Below, in pieces: positions 1-9,646 of a DNA stretch of 64,000 nt. The notes beneath the pieces were generated by a model that saw only the letters and a list, made by a program, of their open reading frames with translations, did no database searches and was not told where the DNA came from. This stretch comes from JAYPEY01 sp964519245. GTDB lineage: Bacteria; Verrucomicrobiota; Verrucomicrobiia; Limisphaerales; JAYPEY01. A program made the position numbers and the translations under genes. The stretch lies in the NCBI GenBank assembly GCA_964519245.1, contig CAZFLK010000002.1, positions 47,452 to 111,451 on the forward strand, read 5' to 3'. How positions within the stretch are numbered: the stretch's first letter is position 1; each line of letters starts with the position of its first letter.

Positions 1-192
1 ATGAACGCCGTGATTGTCGTGGTGGATTCACCCTTCTTCACAACGACCGACGAGGAAGGCAACTTCACCCTGAAAGGCATACCGGCCGGCAACTACACCC
101 TCAAGGCCTGGCTCGGCAAGAAGAAGCTGGCCGAGAAATCCGTCACCCTGAAGGACGGCGAAACCCTCACCGCCGGCGTGCTCGGTCAATAA
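1..192 (+). CDS. C-terminal part of a carboxypeptidase-regulatory-like domain protein (5' truncated)
   Basis: The frame is open from the first base and ends with TAA at 190-192. The 63 visible residues form a beta-sandwich of the carboxypeptidase regulatory-like type, with the pattern FTTTDEEGNFTLKGIPAGNY followed by TLKAWLGKKKL. The ATG at position 1 is probably internal, because this fold normally sits at the C-terminus of a longer exported protein (often a cupredoxin-like 'methylamine utilization' protein) and no signal peptide is visible. It lies 6 bp upstream of the cyclase gene, so the two are probably co-transcribed. The likely role is periplasmic or surface binding; no enzyme function can be assigned from this piece. 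Confidence 0.7.
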   Translation: MNAVIVVVDSPFFTTTDEEGNFTLKGIPAGNYTLKAWLGKKKLAEKSVTLKDGETLTAGVLGQ

Positions 193-198
193 GTCCCG

Positions 199-2010
199 AT
201 GCCGGCGCCGACACTCAGTTTCCGGGGCAAGCTGGTGGCAGCCATGATGCTGATCGTGATCGGCGTCACTGGCGCGACGCTCTACGTGGCGCAGGATCGC
301 ATGAAGGCCGCTCATGAACGCATGTCGGAGATTCAGTTCCACAACCAGGTCGAACTGTTCAACAGCATGCGTGAATCGAGGCTTTCCCGGGTCCGGGAGA
401 AGTGCCTCGACCTGGTTCGCTCCGTCCGCGTCGCCGCCGCGCTGGAAGAGGAGGATCTCGAAGTCATTTACAAACTGGCCGAGGACGAGTTGACGCCCGT
501 CCTCCGCCTGCGCCCCAATCGCGGACCCCGCGCCCGCGCTCCCCGACTCATCCGCTTCATCGACACCGAGGGGGCGGAACTGCCCCCACCCCAACGCGCT
601 TTTCGCGGCATGGGCATCGAATCCGTCTTCGCGTCCGATGAAATGCGCGACGCCTTTCAACAGGTTGCCCGGACCATGGAGGCCGAAGGCGTCGACCAGA
701 AGATAGGCTACGTGGAACGCGTCATGCGCGACCGCTCCATGATCATGGAGGTCATCGTCACCAAGGTCGTGCTCCGGGCGACGGATGAATACATGGGCGC
801 GCTCGTGCTGGGCTTTCCCATCATGGACGGGATGGAGAAAGCCATGAAGGACTTCACGGATATCCGCAGCGGGATCTGGGTGAACGATGAACTCTATACG
901 GAAACAATCGAGGAGAGCATCCTGCCGAGCCTCAAAGAATCCGTCCGCGCTGCGATCAAGAGAGGGGGCGCCACTTCCGGAGTCATAACCACCGCCATCG
1001 GGGACGCGCCCCACAAGGTCTTCTTTCAGCAGATGAATGACTCCGAGTTTCTGCCGGCCTACCAGATTGCGCTCTATTCGCTGGAAGGCGCCTTGGCGGA
1101 CCAAAAGGTCCTGCAGGCCCGGGTGGTTGCCTTTGGCGCGGCAGTGCTGTTGGGAGCTCTGGCCATCAGCATGGTGATCTCGCGCGGCTTCACCGGGCCG
1201 ATTCACGCCCTCGTCAGGGGGACGCGGTCCATTCAGGAGGGTGACTTCGATGTCCGGATTCCTGTCCGGCATCACGATGAGATCGGGGAACTGACCGCCT
1301 CCTTCAACGAGATGGCCGAGGGATTGGCCCAAAAGGAGAAGTACCAGGCCGTGCTCGACATGGTCGCCGACAAGGACGTGGCCGAGGAACTGATGTCGGG
1401 CTCTGTCGCGTTGGGCGGCGAACTGCGCGACATCAGCGTGCTGTTCTGCGATATCCGCGGCTTCACGGCCATGACCCAGAACATGTCGCCCACGGATGTC
1501 ATTCATCTGATGAACGACCATTTCACCGTGCTGACCAACATCGTCTACGAGCATGACGGCGTGGTGGACAAATTTGTCGGCGATCTGATCATGGGGGTGT
1601 TCGGCGCGCCGCGCAGTTATGGCAATGACGCCTACAACGCGGCGCGCTGCTGCCTGCGCATGATCGAGGAGCGCACGAAGCTGAACGAGGCCGCCGAGCA
1701 GCCCATCCACATGGGCATTGGCCTGGCCTCCGGCGAGGCGGTCGCGGGCTGCATGGGATCAGCAGATCGACTCAACTACACCGTCATGGGCGCGCGCGTG
1801 AATCTATCCTCGCGGCTCTGCAGCGTGGCGGGCGTTGACGAGACCGTCATCGACCAAGGCACTTACGATAAGCTCAAGGACTACGTGGAAGTCGAACCCA
1901 TGCCGGAACTCAGGGTCAAGGGCTTCGACGCGCCGGTCCAGGCCTACAAATTGCTCGGCATTCGTTCGCTGAAGGAATCCCCCGCCGTCGACTCAAGTTC
2001 CAACTGCTGA
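199..2010 (+). CDS. membrane adenylate/guanylate cyclase with HAMP domain
   Basis: 603 residues. A first membrane helix (about residues 12-31) is followed by a periplasmic sensor region of about 280 residues, a second helix (about 314-334, rich in VAFGAAVLLGALAISMVIS), a HAMP linker (about 335-385) and a class III nucleotide cyclase domain (about 405-590). The cyclase domain has FCDIRGFT and GDLIMGVFGAP, which carry the two metal-binding aspartates, and YTVMGARVNLSSRL with the conserved Asn/Arg region. It should make cAMP (or cGMP) from the NTP in response to a periplasmic signal. It sits 6 bp after the preceding frame and 5 bp before the porin gene, so it probably belongs to their operon. 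Substrate choice between ATP and GTP cannot be decided by eye. Confidence 0.93.
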   Translation: MPAPTLSFRGKLVAAMMLIVIGVTGATLYVAQDRMKAAHERMSEIQFHNQVELFNSMRESRLSRVREKCLDLVRSVRVAAALEEEDLEVIYKLAEDELTPVLRLRPNRGPRARAPRLIRFIDTEGAELPPPQRAFRGMGIESVFASDEMRDAFQQVARTMEAEGVDQKIGYVERVMRDRSMIMEVIVTKVVLRATDEYMGALVLGFPIMDGMEKAMKDFTDIRSGIWVNDELYTETIEESILPSLKESVRAAIKRGGATSGVITTAIGDAPHKVFFQQMNDSEFLPAYQIALYSLEGALADQKVLQARVVAFGAAVLLGALAISMVISRGFTGPIHALVRGTRSIQEGDFDVRIPVRHHDEIGELTASFNEMAEGLAQKEKYQAVLDMVADKDVAEELMSGSVALGGELRDISVLFCDIRGFTAMTQNMSPTDVIHLMNDHFTVLTNIVYEHDGVVDKFVGDLIMGVFGAPRSYGNDAYNAARCCLRMIEERTKLNEAAEQPIHMGIGLASGEAVAGCMGSADRLNYTVMGARVNLSSRLCSVAGVDETVIDQGTYDKLKDYVEVEPMPELRVKGFDAPVQAYKLLGIRSLKESPAVDSSSNC

Positions 2011-2015
2011 ACCCT

Positions 2016-3263
2016 ATGAAAAAGCCGAAAGTCTTCCGTCGTGCCACTCTGACCCTGTGCGCGGTTGCGGGATTGCTGATCACGACCGCAACGAACGCGC
2101 AGACCTTTCTCGAGCAAGTGGACGACGCGCTCGCCTACGAGACGCCGAACGGCTTCTTTCGCACGGACTTGAGTGGACGACTCGACGCGGAATACTACTA
2201 CGTGGATCAGAATCCGCCGGGATTGGTGTTTCCGGACGATGATCATTTCTTCAATCCCCGCATGTCGCTGTTTCTCGACACGCAACTCGGCGACCATTTC
2301 TACTCCTTGGTGCAGGCGCGTTTCGATCGTGGTTTCGACCCCGGTTCCCGCCGCCATGGCGATTCGCGTTTGGACGAGTATTTCCTCCGCTACCGGCCGT
2401 TCAAGGACGGCAGGCTGAACTTCCAGATCGGCAAGATGGCGACGGTTTTCGGCGGTTGGGTTCCCCGGCATCTGGCTTGGGACAACCCTTTTATCAATGC
2501 GCCTTTGGCCTATGAACATGTCACCGTCATCACGGACCATGGCGTTCCCGGCGCGCCGGCCGGATTCCTCGGCAGACAAGGCGTGCGCGACAATAAACCC
2601 CGCTGGCTGCCGATGATCTGGGGCCCGGCTTACACAAGCGGCGCGTCCATGTTCGGATCGCTCGAAGGCTTCGATTACGCTTTCGAGTTCAAGAACGCAT
2701 CGATCTCCTCGCGGCCCTATGCGTGGGATCCGTTTCGCGTCAATTGGGAGAACCCGACGGTCAGCGGCCGCTTGGGATATCGCCCCAACGCGATGTGGAA
2801 CGTGGGGTCTTCTTTCAGCTACGGAACCTATCTGTTGCCGGAGTCACAACCCACGCTGCCGGCCGGGTCCGACCCGGGGGATCACAACCAGTTGACCATC
2901 GGCGCGGATATCTCCTTTGCCTGGCATGCCTGGCAGGTTTGGGCGGAGGCGATCGCCGCGCGCTTCGAAGTACCCAATGTCGGCAACGCCGATACCCTCA
3001 GCTATTTCATTGAGGCGAAGTACAAGATCACGCCCCGCCTCTATGCGGCAGGCCGGTGGAATCACCAGATCTTCGATGAAGTCCCCAATGGGGCGGGAGG
3101 CTTTGCCGACTGGGACCGGGATGCTGTCCGAATCGAGGGGGCCATCGGATACCGCTGGACCCGCCACATCCAGACCAAGCTGCAATACGGTTATAGCCGC
3201 CTGGAGGGGGCGTTGCAACAGGGTGAGCAACTATTCGCGGCGCAACTGAATGTGAAGTTCTGA
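2016..3263 (+). CDS. outer-membrane porin, phosphate-selective porin (OprO/OprP)-like
   Basis: 415 residues. A signal peptide (MKKPKVFRRATLTLCAVAGL, cleavage after TNA-Q around residue 28) is followed by alternating hydrophobic/polar strands rich in aromatic residues, ending in the outer-membrane signature LNVKF with a terminal Phe. Stretches such as LDEYFLRYRPFKDGRLNFQIGKM and FRTDLSGRLDAEYYY match the Porin_O_P style of barrel, although the substrate is unknown. It starts 5 bp after the cyclase stop, which suggests operon expression. In other bacteria such barrels take up anions or serve as the barrel partner of surface proteins; which applies here is inference. Confidence 0.82.
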   Translation: MKKPKVFRRATLTLCAVAGLLITTATNAQTFLEQVDDALAYETPNGFFRTDLSGRLDAEYYYVDQNPPGLVFPDDDHFFNPRMSLFLDTQLGDHFYSLVQARFDRGFDPGSRRHGDSRLDEYFLRYRPFKDGRLNFQIGKMATVFGGWVPRHLAWDNPFINAPLAYEHVTVITDHGVPGAPAGFLGRQGVRDNKPRWLPMIWGPAYTSGASMFGSLEGFDYAFEFKNASISSRPYAWDPFRVNWENPTVSGRLGYRPNAMWNVGSSFSYGTYLLPESQPTLPAGSDPGDHNQLTIGADISFAWHAWQVWAEAIAARFEVPNVGNADTLSYFIEAKYKITPRLYAAGRWNHQIFDEVPNGAGGFADWDRDAVRIEGAIGYRWTRHIQTKLQYGYSRLEGALQQGEQLFAAQLNVKF

Positions 3264-3290
3264 GTGAGGTCGGTGGGGTGTGTTGGCCGC

Positions 3291-3398
3291 GTAGCGCAGG
3301 CGTCCTCGCCTGCGGGTGCGACGGGCGTCTCCGCCCGGTTTCTCTCGGAACAGGCGGCGGGACGCCGCCATAACCCGCGGCCGGGACGGCCGCGCTAC
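3291..3398. repeat. intergenic cluster of four short palindromes (REP-like)
   Basis: Between the porin and trpS genes there are four consecutive hairpins: GCAGGCG/CGCCTGC around TCCT, GGGCG/CGCCC around TCTC, GGCG/CGCC around GGA, and GCGGCC/GGCCGC. The cluster is bounded by GTAGCGC at 3291-3297 and its exact inverse GCGCTAC at 3392-3398. This nested symmetry fits a mobile REP/REPIN or MITE-like unit rather than a simple terminator. It is probably transcribed as the 3' tail of the porin mRNA. Confidence 0.7.
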
Positions 3399-3461
3399 AA
3401 TCATCCGCAACGAACCACACTGGCTTGCATCGCACCGCGTTCTTCGTAAGCTCTCCGCCCT

Positions 3462-4442
3462 ATGCGAATTTTGTCCGGCATCCAGCCTTCGGGCGCCCTG
3501 CACATCGGCAACTACTTCGGGATGATGAAGCCCGCGATCGAGTTGCAGGAGCGGGGCGAGGCCTACTATTTTATCGCGAACTACCACTCGATGACTTCGC
3601 TCTTCGATCCCGAGGAGCGGCGGAAGAACTCCCTCGATGTGGCGCTCGACTTCCTCGCCTGCGGCCTCGATCCGGAAAAGTCGGTCTTCTGGAAACAGTC
3701 GGATGTGCCCGAGGTGACCGAACTGACCTGGTTGCTGAGCACGATGACCCCGATGGGTTTGCTCAAGCGCTGCCACAGCTACAAGGACAAGCTCAGCAAG
3801 CTCAGCGACGGCGACGAGGAAAAGGTCAATCATGGCCTCTTTGCCTACCCCGTGCTCATGGCCGCGGACATCCTGGCCTTTGATTCCACTCTCGTTCCGG
3901 TTGGCAAGGACCAGAAGCAGCACCTCGAGGTGGCGCGCGATATCGCCAACAAGTTCAACAACCAGTACGGCGAGACTTTTGTTGTTCCGGAGCCGGAGAT
4001 CCGCGAATCCGTCGCGACGGTTCCGGGCACGGACGGCCAGAAGATGAGCAAGAGTTATGGCAACACGGTCGAGATCTTCGGCGAGGAGAAAAAGCTTCGC
4101 AAAAAGATCATGAAGATCGTCATGGACAGCCGTCCTCCCGAGGAGCCCAAGCCGGACGCCGAGAAGAACAATGCCGTCCAGTTGCTGAAGCTGGTGGCTC
4201 CGGACAACGTCGCCAAGGAATGGGAGGATCGTCTCCGCGCCGGCGGCACGGGCTATGGCGATCTGAAGAAGGCTCTGTTCGAACATTACTGGAACTACTT
4301 CGAAGAACCCCGCAAGAAGCGCGCGGAATTGGAGCAGAACCTCGACTACGTGAACCAGGTTCTCAATTCAGGCGCGACGAAGGCGAGGGAGGTGGCTCGA
4401 CAGGCCCTCGACCGCGCGAAGAAGGCCAGCGGGTTGGATTGA
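3462..4442 (+). CDS. trpS: tryptophanyl-tRNA synthetase
   Basis: 326 residues, the usual length for bacterial TrpRS. This class I enzyme charges tRNA-Trp with tryptophan using ATP. The N-terminus has the signature LSGIQPSGALHIGNYFG with the HIGH-type motif HIGN, and KMSKS occurs in GQKMSKSYGN at about residue 195; both are needed for adenylate formation. A Rossmann fold and the usual helical C-terminal segment are present. The ATG at 3462 gives the standard family N-terminus. It stands alone, downstream of a palindrome cluster, and converges on purL across a large hairpin. Confidence 0.97.
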   Translation: MRILSGIQPSGALHIGNYFGMMKPAIELQERGEAYYFIANYHSMTSLFDPEERRKNSLDVALDFLACGLDPEKSVFWKQSDVPEVTELTWLLSTMTPMGLLKRCHSYKDKLSKLSDGDEEKVNHGLFAYPVLMAADILAFDSTLVPVGKDQKQHLEVARDIANKFNNQYGETFVVPEPEIRESVATVPGTDGQKMSKSYGNTVEIFGEEKKLRKKIMKIVMDSRPPEEPKPDAEKNNAVQLLKLVAPDNVAKEWEDRLRAGGTGYGDLKKALFEHYWNYFEEPRKKRAELEQNLDYVNQVLNSGATKAREVARQALDRAKKASGLD

Positions 4443-4500
4443 GGGCCGCGTTGCCAGTTCGGCTCGCTGGGCTCGGAGGCCGTTTGGGCAAAGCTCTTTA

Positions 4501-4569
4501 CCCACGGATGGCAAAGCCGACCCACGGATAGGATTTCTGCATCCGTGGGTCGGCTTTGCCATCCGTGGG
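4501..4569. terminator. 29-bp perfect inverted repeat between convergent trpS and purL
   Basis: Left arm 4501-4529 and right arm 4541-4569 are exact reverse complements, separated by an 11-nt loop. Each arm contains CCCACGGAT twice, flanking GGCAAAGCCGA, so each is also a direct repeat with its own small palindrome. A smaller imperfect stem (GGGCAAAG/CTTTACCC, 4486-4503) overlaps the left edge. It lies between the stops of trpS (+) and purL (-), so it can act as a bidirectional terminator. There is no long U-run, and the length suggests a mobile palindromic unit adopted as a terminator. Confidence 0.65.
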
Positions 4570-4601
4570 GTGAAATCTTCGCGTTGGGAAACGCCGAGGC
4601 G

Positions 4602-6908
<2,307 letters not shown>

Positions 6909-6956
6909 TGGAGGCGGTTCAGAGTGGGAATGGGTTGGGAGTTCAGAAACTGCCGT

Positions 6957-7667
6957 TCACGCGGCGTCGGCCTGCGTCTTCTTGTCGAGCCAGGCGGCCA
7001 TGGATTCAAGGATTGCCCGGCCGTCGGCGCTGCCAACGATCTCCTGGCAGGCCCGTTCCGGATGCGGCATCAGTCCGGCCACATTGCGTTCCCGGTTGCA
7101 GATGCCGGCAATGTTGTCCAGCGAGCCGTTGGGATTCGCGTCGTCGGTCAACTCCCCATCGGCGCTGACATACTGCCAGAGGATCTGGTTGTTCGATTTG
7201 ATGGAAGCGAGCGTTTCCTCGTCGGCGAAGTAACAGCCCTCGCCATGCGCGATGGGCACGCGGAGAAGCTGCCCTTCCTCGACGCCGCCGGTGAAGGGGG
7301 TGTCCTTGGCGACGGTCTTGAGAAAGACCTGTTCGGAGCGGAACTGCAGCGAACGATTGCGCACGAGCGCGCCCGGAAGCAGGCCCGCCTCGCAGAGGAC
7401 CTGGAAACCGTTGCAGATGCCGAGGACCACGCCGCCGTCCGCGGCGAAGGTCTTGACCGCCTGCATTACCGGACTGAATCGTGCGATGGCGCCGCAACGG
7501 AGATAATCCCCGTAGCTGAATCCGCCGGGAATGATGACCGCGTCGGCGTCGCCGACGGACTCCTCCTTGTGCCAGAGCAGGCGGGCGTCGTGACCGATGA
7601 CGCGAACGCCGTTGACCGCGTCCTGGTCGCTGTTCGACCCCGGAAATTGGATGACCGCTACTTTCAT
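6957..7667 (-). CDS. purQ: phosphoribosylformylglycinamidine synthase subunit PurQ (glutaminase)
   Basis: 236 residues. This class I glutamine amidotransferase supplies ammonia to PurL. The nucleophile Cys85 is in LGICNGFQ, the oxyanion-strand motif is GGFSYGDYLRCGA, and the catalytic His-Pro-Glu is in LMPHPERAC near the C-terminus. The N-terminus KVAVIQFPGSNSDQD is typical. It lies between purS (15 bp upstream) and purL (48 bp downstream), as expected for the three-subunit FGAM synthase. Confidence 0.97.
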   Translation of the reverse strand: MKVAVIQFPGSNSDQDAVNGVRVIGHDARLLWHKEESVGDADAVIIPGGFSYGDYLRCGAIARFSPVMQAVKTFAADGGVVLGICNGFQVLCEAGLLPGALVRNRSLQFRSEQVFLKTVAKDTPFTGGVEEGQLLRVPIAHGEGCYFADEETLASIKSNNQILWQYVSADGELTDDANPNGSLDNIAGICNRERNVAGLMPHPERACQEIVGSADGRAILESMAAWLDKKTQADAA

Positions 7668-7682
7668 GTCGTTTGGATTCGC

Positions 7683-7919
7683 TTACTCCAATTCGAAGCG
7701 ATACTCCTCGATCACGGGATTGCTCAGCAACTTGTGGCAGGCCTCGTCGATCTGCTTCTCGACCGCCTCGCGCTCGCCGTCGATCTCGATCTCAAGGTAA
7801 CGGCCGACATGGACGTCCTGTACGCCGGCGTAACCCATGTGCTCGAGCGCGTTCTGCACGGCCTTGCCTTGGGGGTCCAACACGGCCTTTTTCGGTGTAA
7901 TGGTAATCTTCGCTTTCAT
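7683..7919 (-). CDS. purS: phosphoribosylformylglycinamidine synthase subunit PurS
   Basis: 78 residues, the normal PurS size. PurS is the small dimeric bridge between PurQ and PurL that helps channel ammonia. It starts MKAKITITPKKAVLDPQGKA and contains the usual VGRYLEIEIDG and the helix EAVEKQIDEACHKLLSNPVI. The frame is open 45 codons further upstream, but that extension has no family similarity, so the ATG at 7919 is chosen. It is first in the pur operon; any promoter would lie in 7920-8214, where I see no clear motif. Confidence 0.93.
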   Translation of the reverse strand: MKAKITITPKKAVLDPQGKAVQNALEHMGYAGVQDVHVGRYLEIEIDGEREAVEKQIDEACHKLLSNPVIEEYRFELE

Positions 7920-8214
7920 GAATGGGAGCCCGGTCGGAACCGGGAAGACGGGATGTTGAAGAAAGCCGAAAATCCGCGCCAGACAATTCTGGGAAATTGG
8001 CGGGTTTTTGGCGCGCAGGAGCGCCGATTCCGTGCGGACGGCCTTTCCGGGCAAAGATGTGGGACGGTTCGGTTCCTCGATTGCCTGCGGAATGCGGGAA
8101 ACTCAAGACTGTGGTCAGGCGTGGACTTGCAGGGAGGACGTGGCTTTCACCGTCTTGCTGCGGCTTATCTGATGAGTTCGCGCATGAAGACTGAATCCTT
8201 GGTCGGAACGAGGA

Positions 8215-9585
8215 TTACTCCTCGTCGTCGCCAAACCATTTGAGCGCGGCTTTCAGTTTGGAAACTATCTCCTTATCCACGTAATCTTCGTAAGTCTTGA
8301 CGATTTTCCGAGGGTCGAAGGAAGTCCAGGCCAACGGCAGTTTCCAGGATCGAATCTGCCATTTGTCATTCTCGGGCGCTAGTCGCTCGGCAACCTCGAG
8401 GAGCTTGTCCTGGGATGCTTGCCTCAGGCTGTTCAGTCCGACGCCCTTGATCGCGCCGCCGAGGTTCATGCCTTTTCCCGAGAACGCCTGGGTGGCCACC
8501 TCCTCGGCGAAGCTGAGAGGGGCTCCCTCGGCTGCGTCCCTGACAATGTCGCCCAACATGTCGCCGTAGGAACTGGCCGCGTCGGTAAAATCGGTCAGGG
8601 CTTCAGGCGGCCTTGATTCAAGTTCTTGCAGTCGCCGGAGCGCGTCGTCCTGCTCGGCCTGGATTCTAGTTTTCTCTGCCAGTTCGAGTTGTTCCTGTTC
8701 AAATCGCTGCCGACGTTCCTCTTCCCGTCGTTCCGCTTCCTGTTCCCGTCGCCAGCGCTCTTCGGCAAGGCGGCTCATCTCCCGGTCGCGGGCGCGCTGC
8801 TCGAAGATGTCGCGGATGCCGCGTTCGAGGGTGTCGAATGCCTGGTCAAGATTCTGATTGTAGGCGCGATTCGAATCAATCATGCGTTGTGTTTCAAGCA
8901 TCTGCTGTTCGCGTCGTCGTTCGGCCTCCTGCTCGCGTCTGAGGTTCTCCTGTTGGCGGCGCCGCTCGTCCTCCAAGCGCGACGACTGCCGTTCCTGATG
9001 GCGCCGGAGAACGTCATTTCCCATGCGTTCCTGGTCGCGTTGAATGGAATCGAACGTTTTCTGATAGGCGGCTTGTTGCTTCTGGCGTCGCTCACGCATG
9101 AGTCGCAATTCCTCCTCTTGCTCGGCCTTCCGCCGCCTCGCCATCTCGGACTGGGCTTGGTCAAGAACGCGATCGCCTTGAGCGCGCAGACGCTCAATCT
9201 CCTTCTGCAGGGCCGCAATCTTCCGGTCGTACTCGGCGGCCTTGGCCATCAATTGCTCCGGGGATGCCGACAAGACCTCGCCCTTGACCCGGCGGATGTG
9301 ATCCTGAAAATTCTCGTTCCGGCTCTGGATTTGCGTGCGCGTGCGCTTGCACTCACTGCAATACAGCCCCCTGCGCAACTCGTCCAGGGCCCGCTGCTTC
9401 TCCGCCGTCAGATCGTTTATCTTGCGCTGGATCTCGGCGATCTTGAGATCGACATCCTTCAACTGCTTGTCGTATTCAGGTATGCCGGTGAACACGTAGG
9501 AGTGGGCGCTGGTGATCGCAAGCGCGAGGCAGCAAGCCATGATGGCGGCATTCACCGCGGTCTTGAGATAGTTTCGAACAATCAT
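8215..9585 (-). CDS. exported coiled-coil protein of unknown function
   Basis: 456 residues, not recognised. A signal peptide (hydrophobic stretch AIMACCLALAITSAHS, cleavage near residue 29) is followed by a long, highly charged coiled coil (about 30-320, very rich in R, E and Q) containing one CxxC pair in YCSECKRTRTQ at about residue 75. The C-terminal 130 residues are less charged (FAEEVATQAFSGKGMNLGGAI) and may be globular. The gene is 61 bp downstream of the TPR-type lipoprotein gene on the same strand, so they are probably expressed together. A periplasmic or envelope scaffold role is plausible, but nothing shows it directly. Confidence 0.72.
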   Translation of the reverse strand: MIVRNYLKTAVNAAIMACCLALAITSAHSYVFTGIPEYDKQLKDVDLKIAEIQRKINDLTAEKQRALDELRRGLYCSECKRTRTQIQSRNENFQDHIRRVKGEVLSASPEQLMAKAAEYDRKIAALQKEIERLRAQGDRVLDQAQSEMARRRKAEQEEELRLMRERRQKQQAAYQKTFDSIQRDQERMGNDVLRRHQERQSSRLEDERRRQQENLRREQEAERRREQQMLETQRMIDSNRAYNQNLDQAFDTLERGIRDIFEQRARDREMSRLAEERWRREQEAERREEERRQRFEQEQLELAEKTRIQAEQDDALRRLQELESRPPEALTDFTDAASSYGDMLGDIVRDAAEGAPLSFAEEVATQAFSGKGMNLGGAIKGVGLNSLRQASQDKLLEVAERLAPENDKWQIRSWKLPLAWTSFDPRKIVKTYEDYVDKEIVSKLKAALKWFGDDEE

Positions 9586-9646
9586 GAAATCGGTTGGTTT
9601 CCGCCGGCGAACGCCGCAGTCCTGATGGTAACCACGGCGGGCGGCT

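Noticed and set aside
7920..8054. 45-codon N-terminal extension of PurS
   Set aside because: PurS proteins are about 80 residues and start at the conserved KAKI segment; the extension has no similarity.
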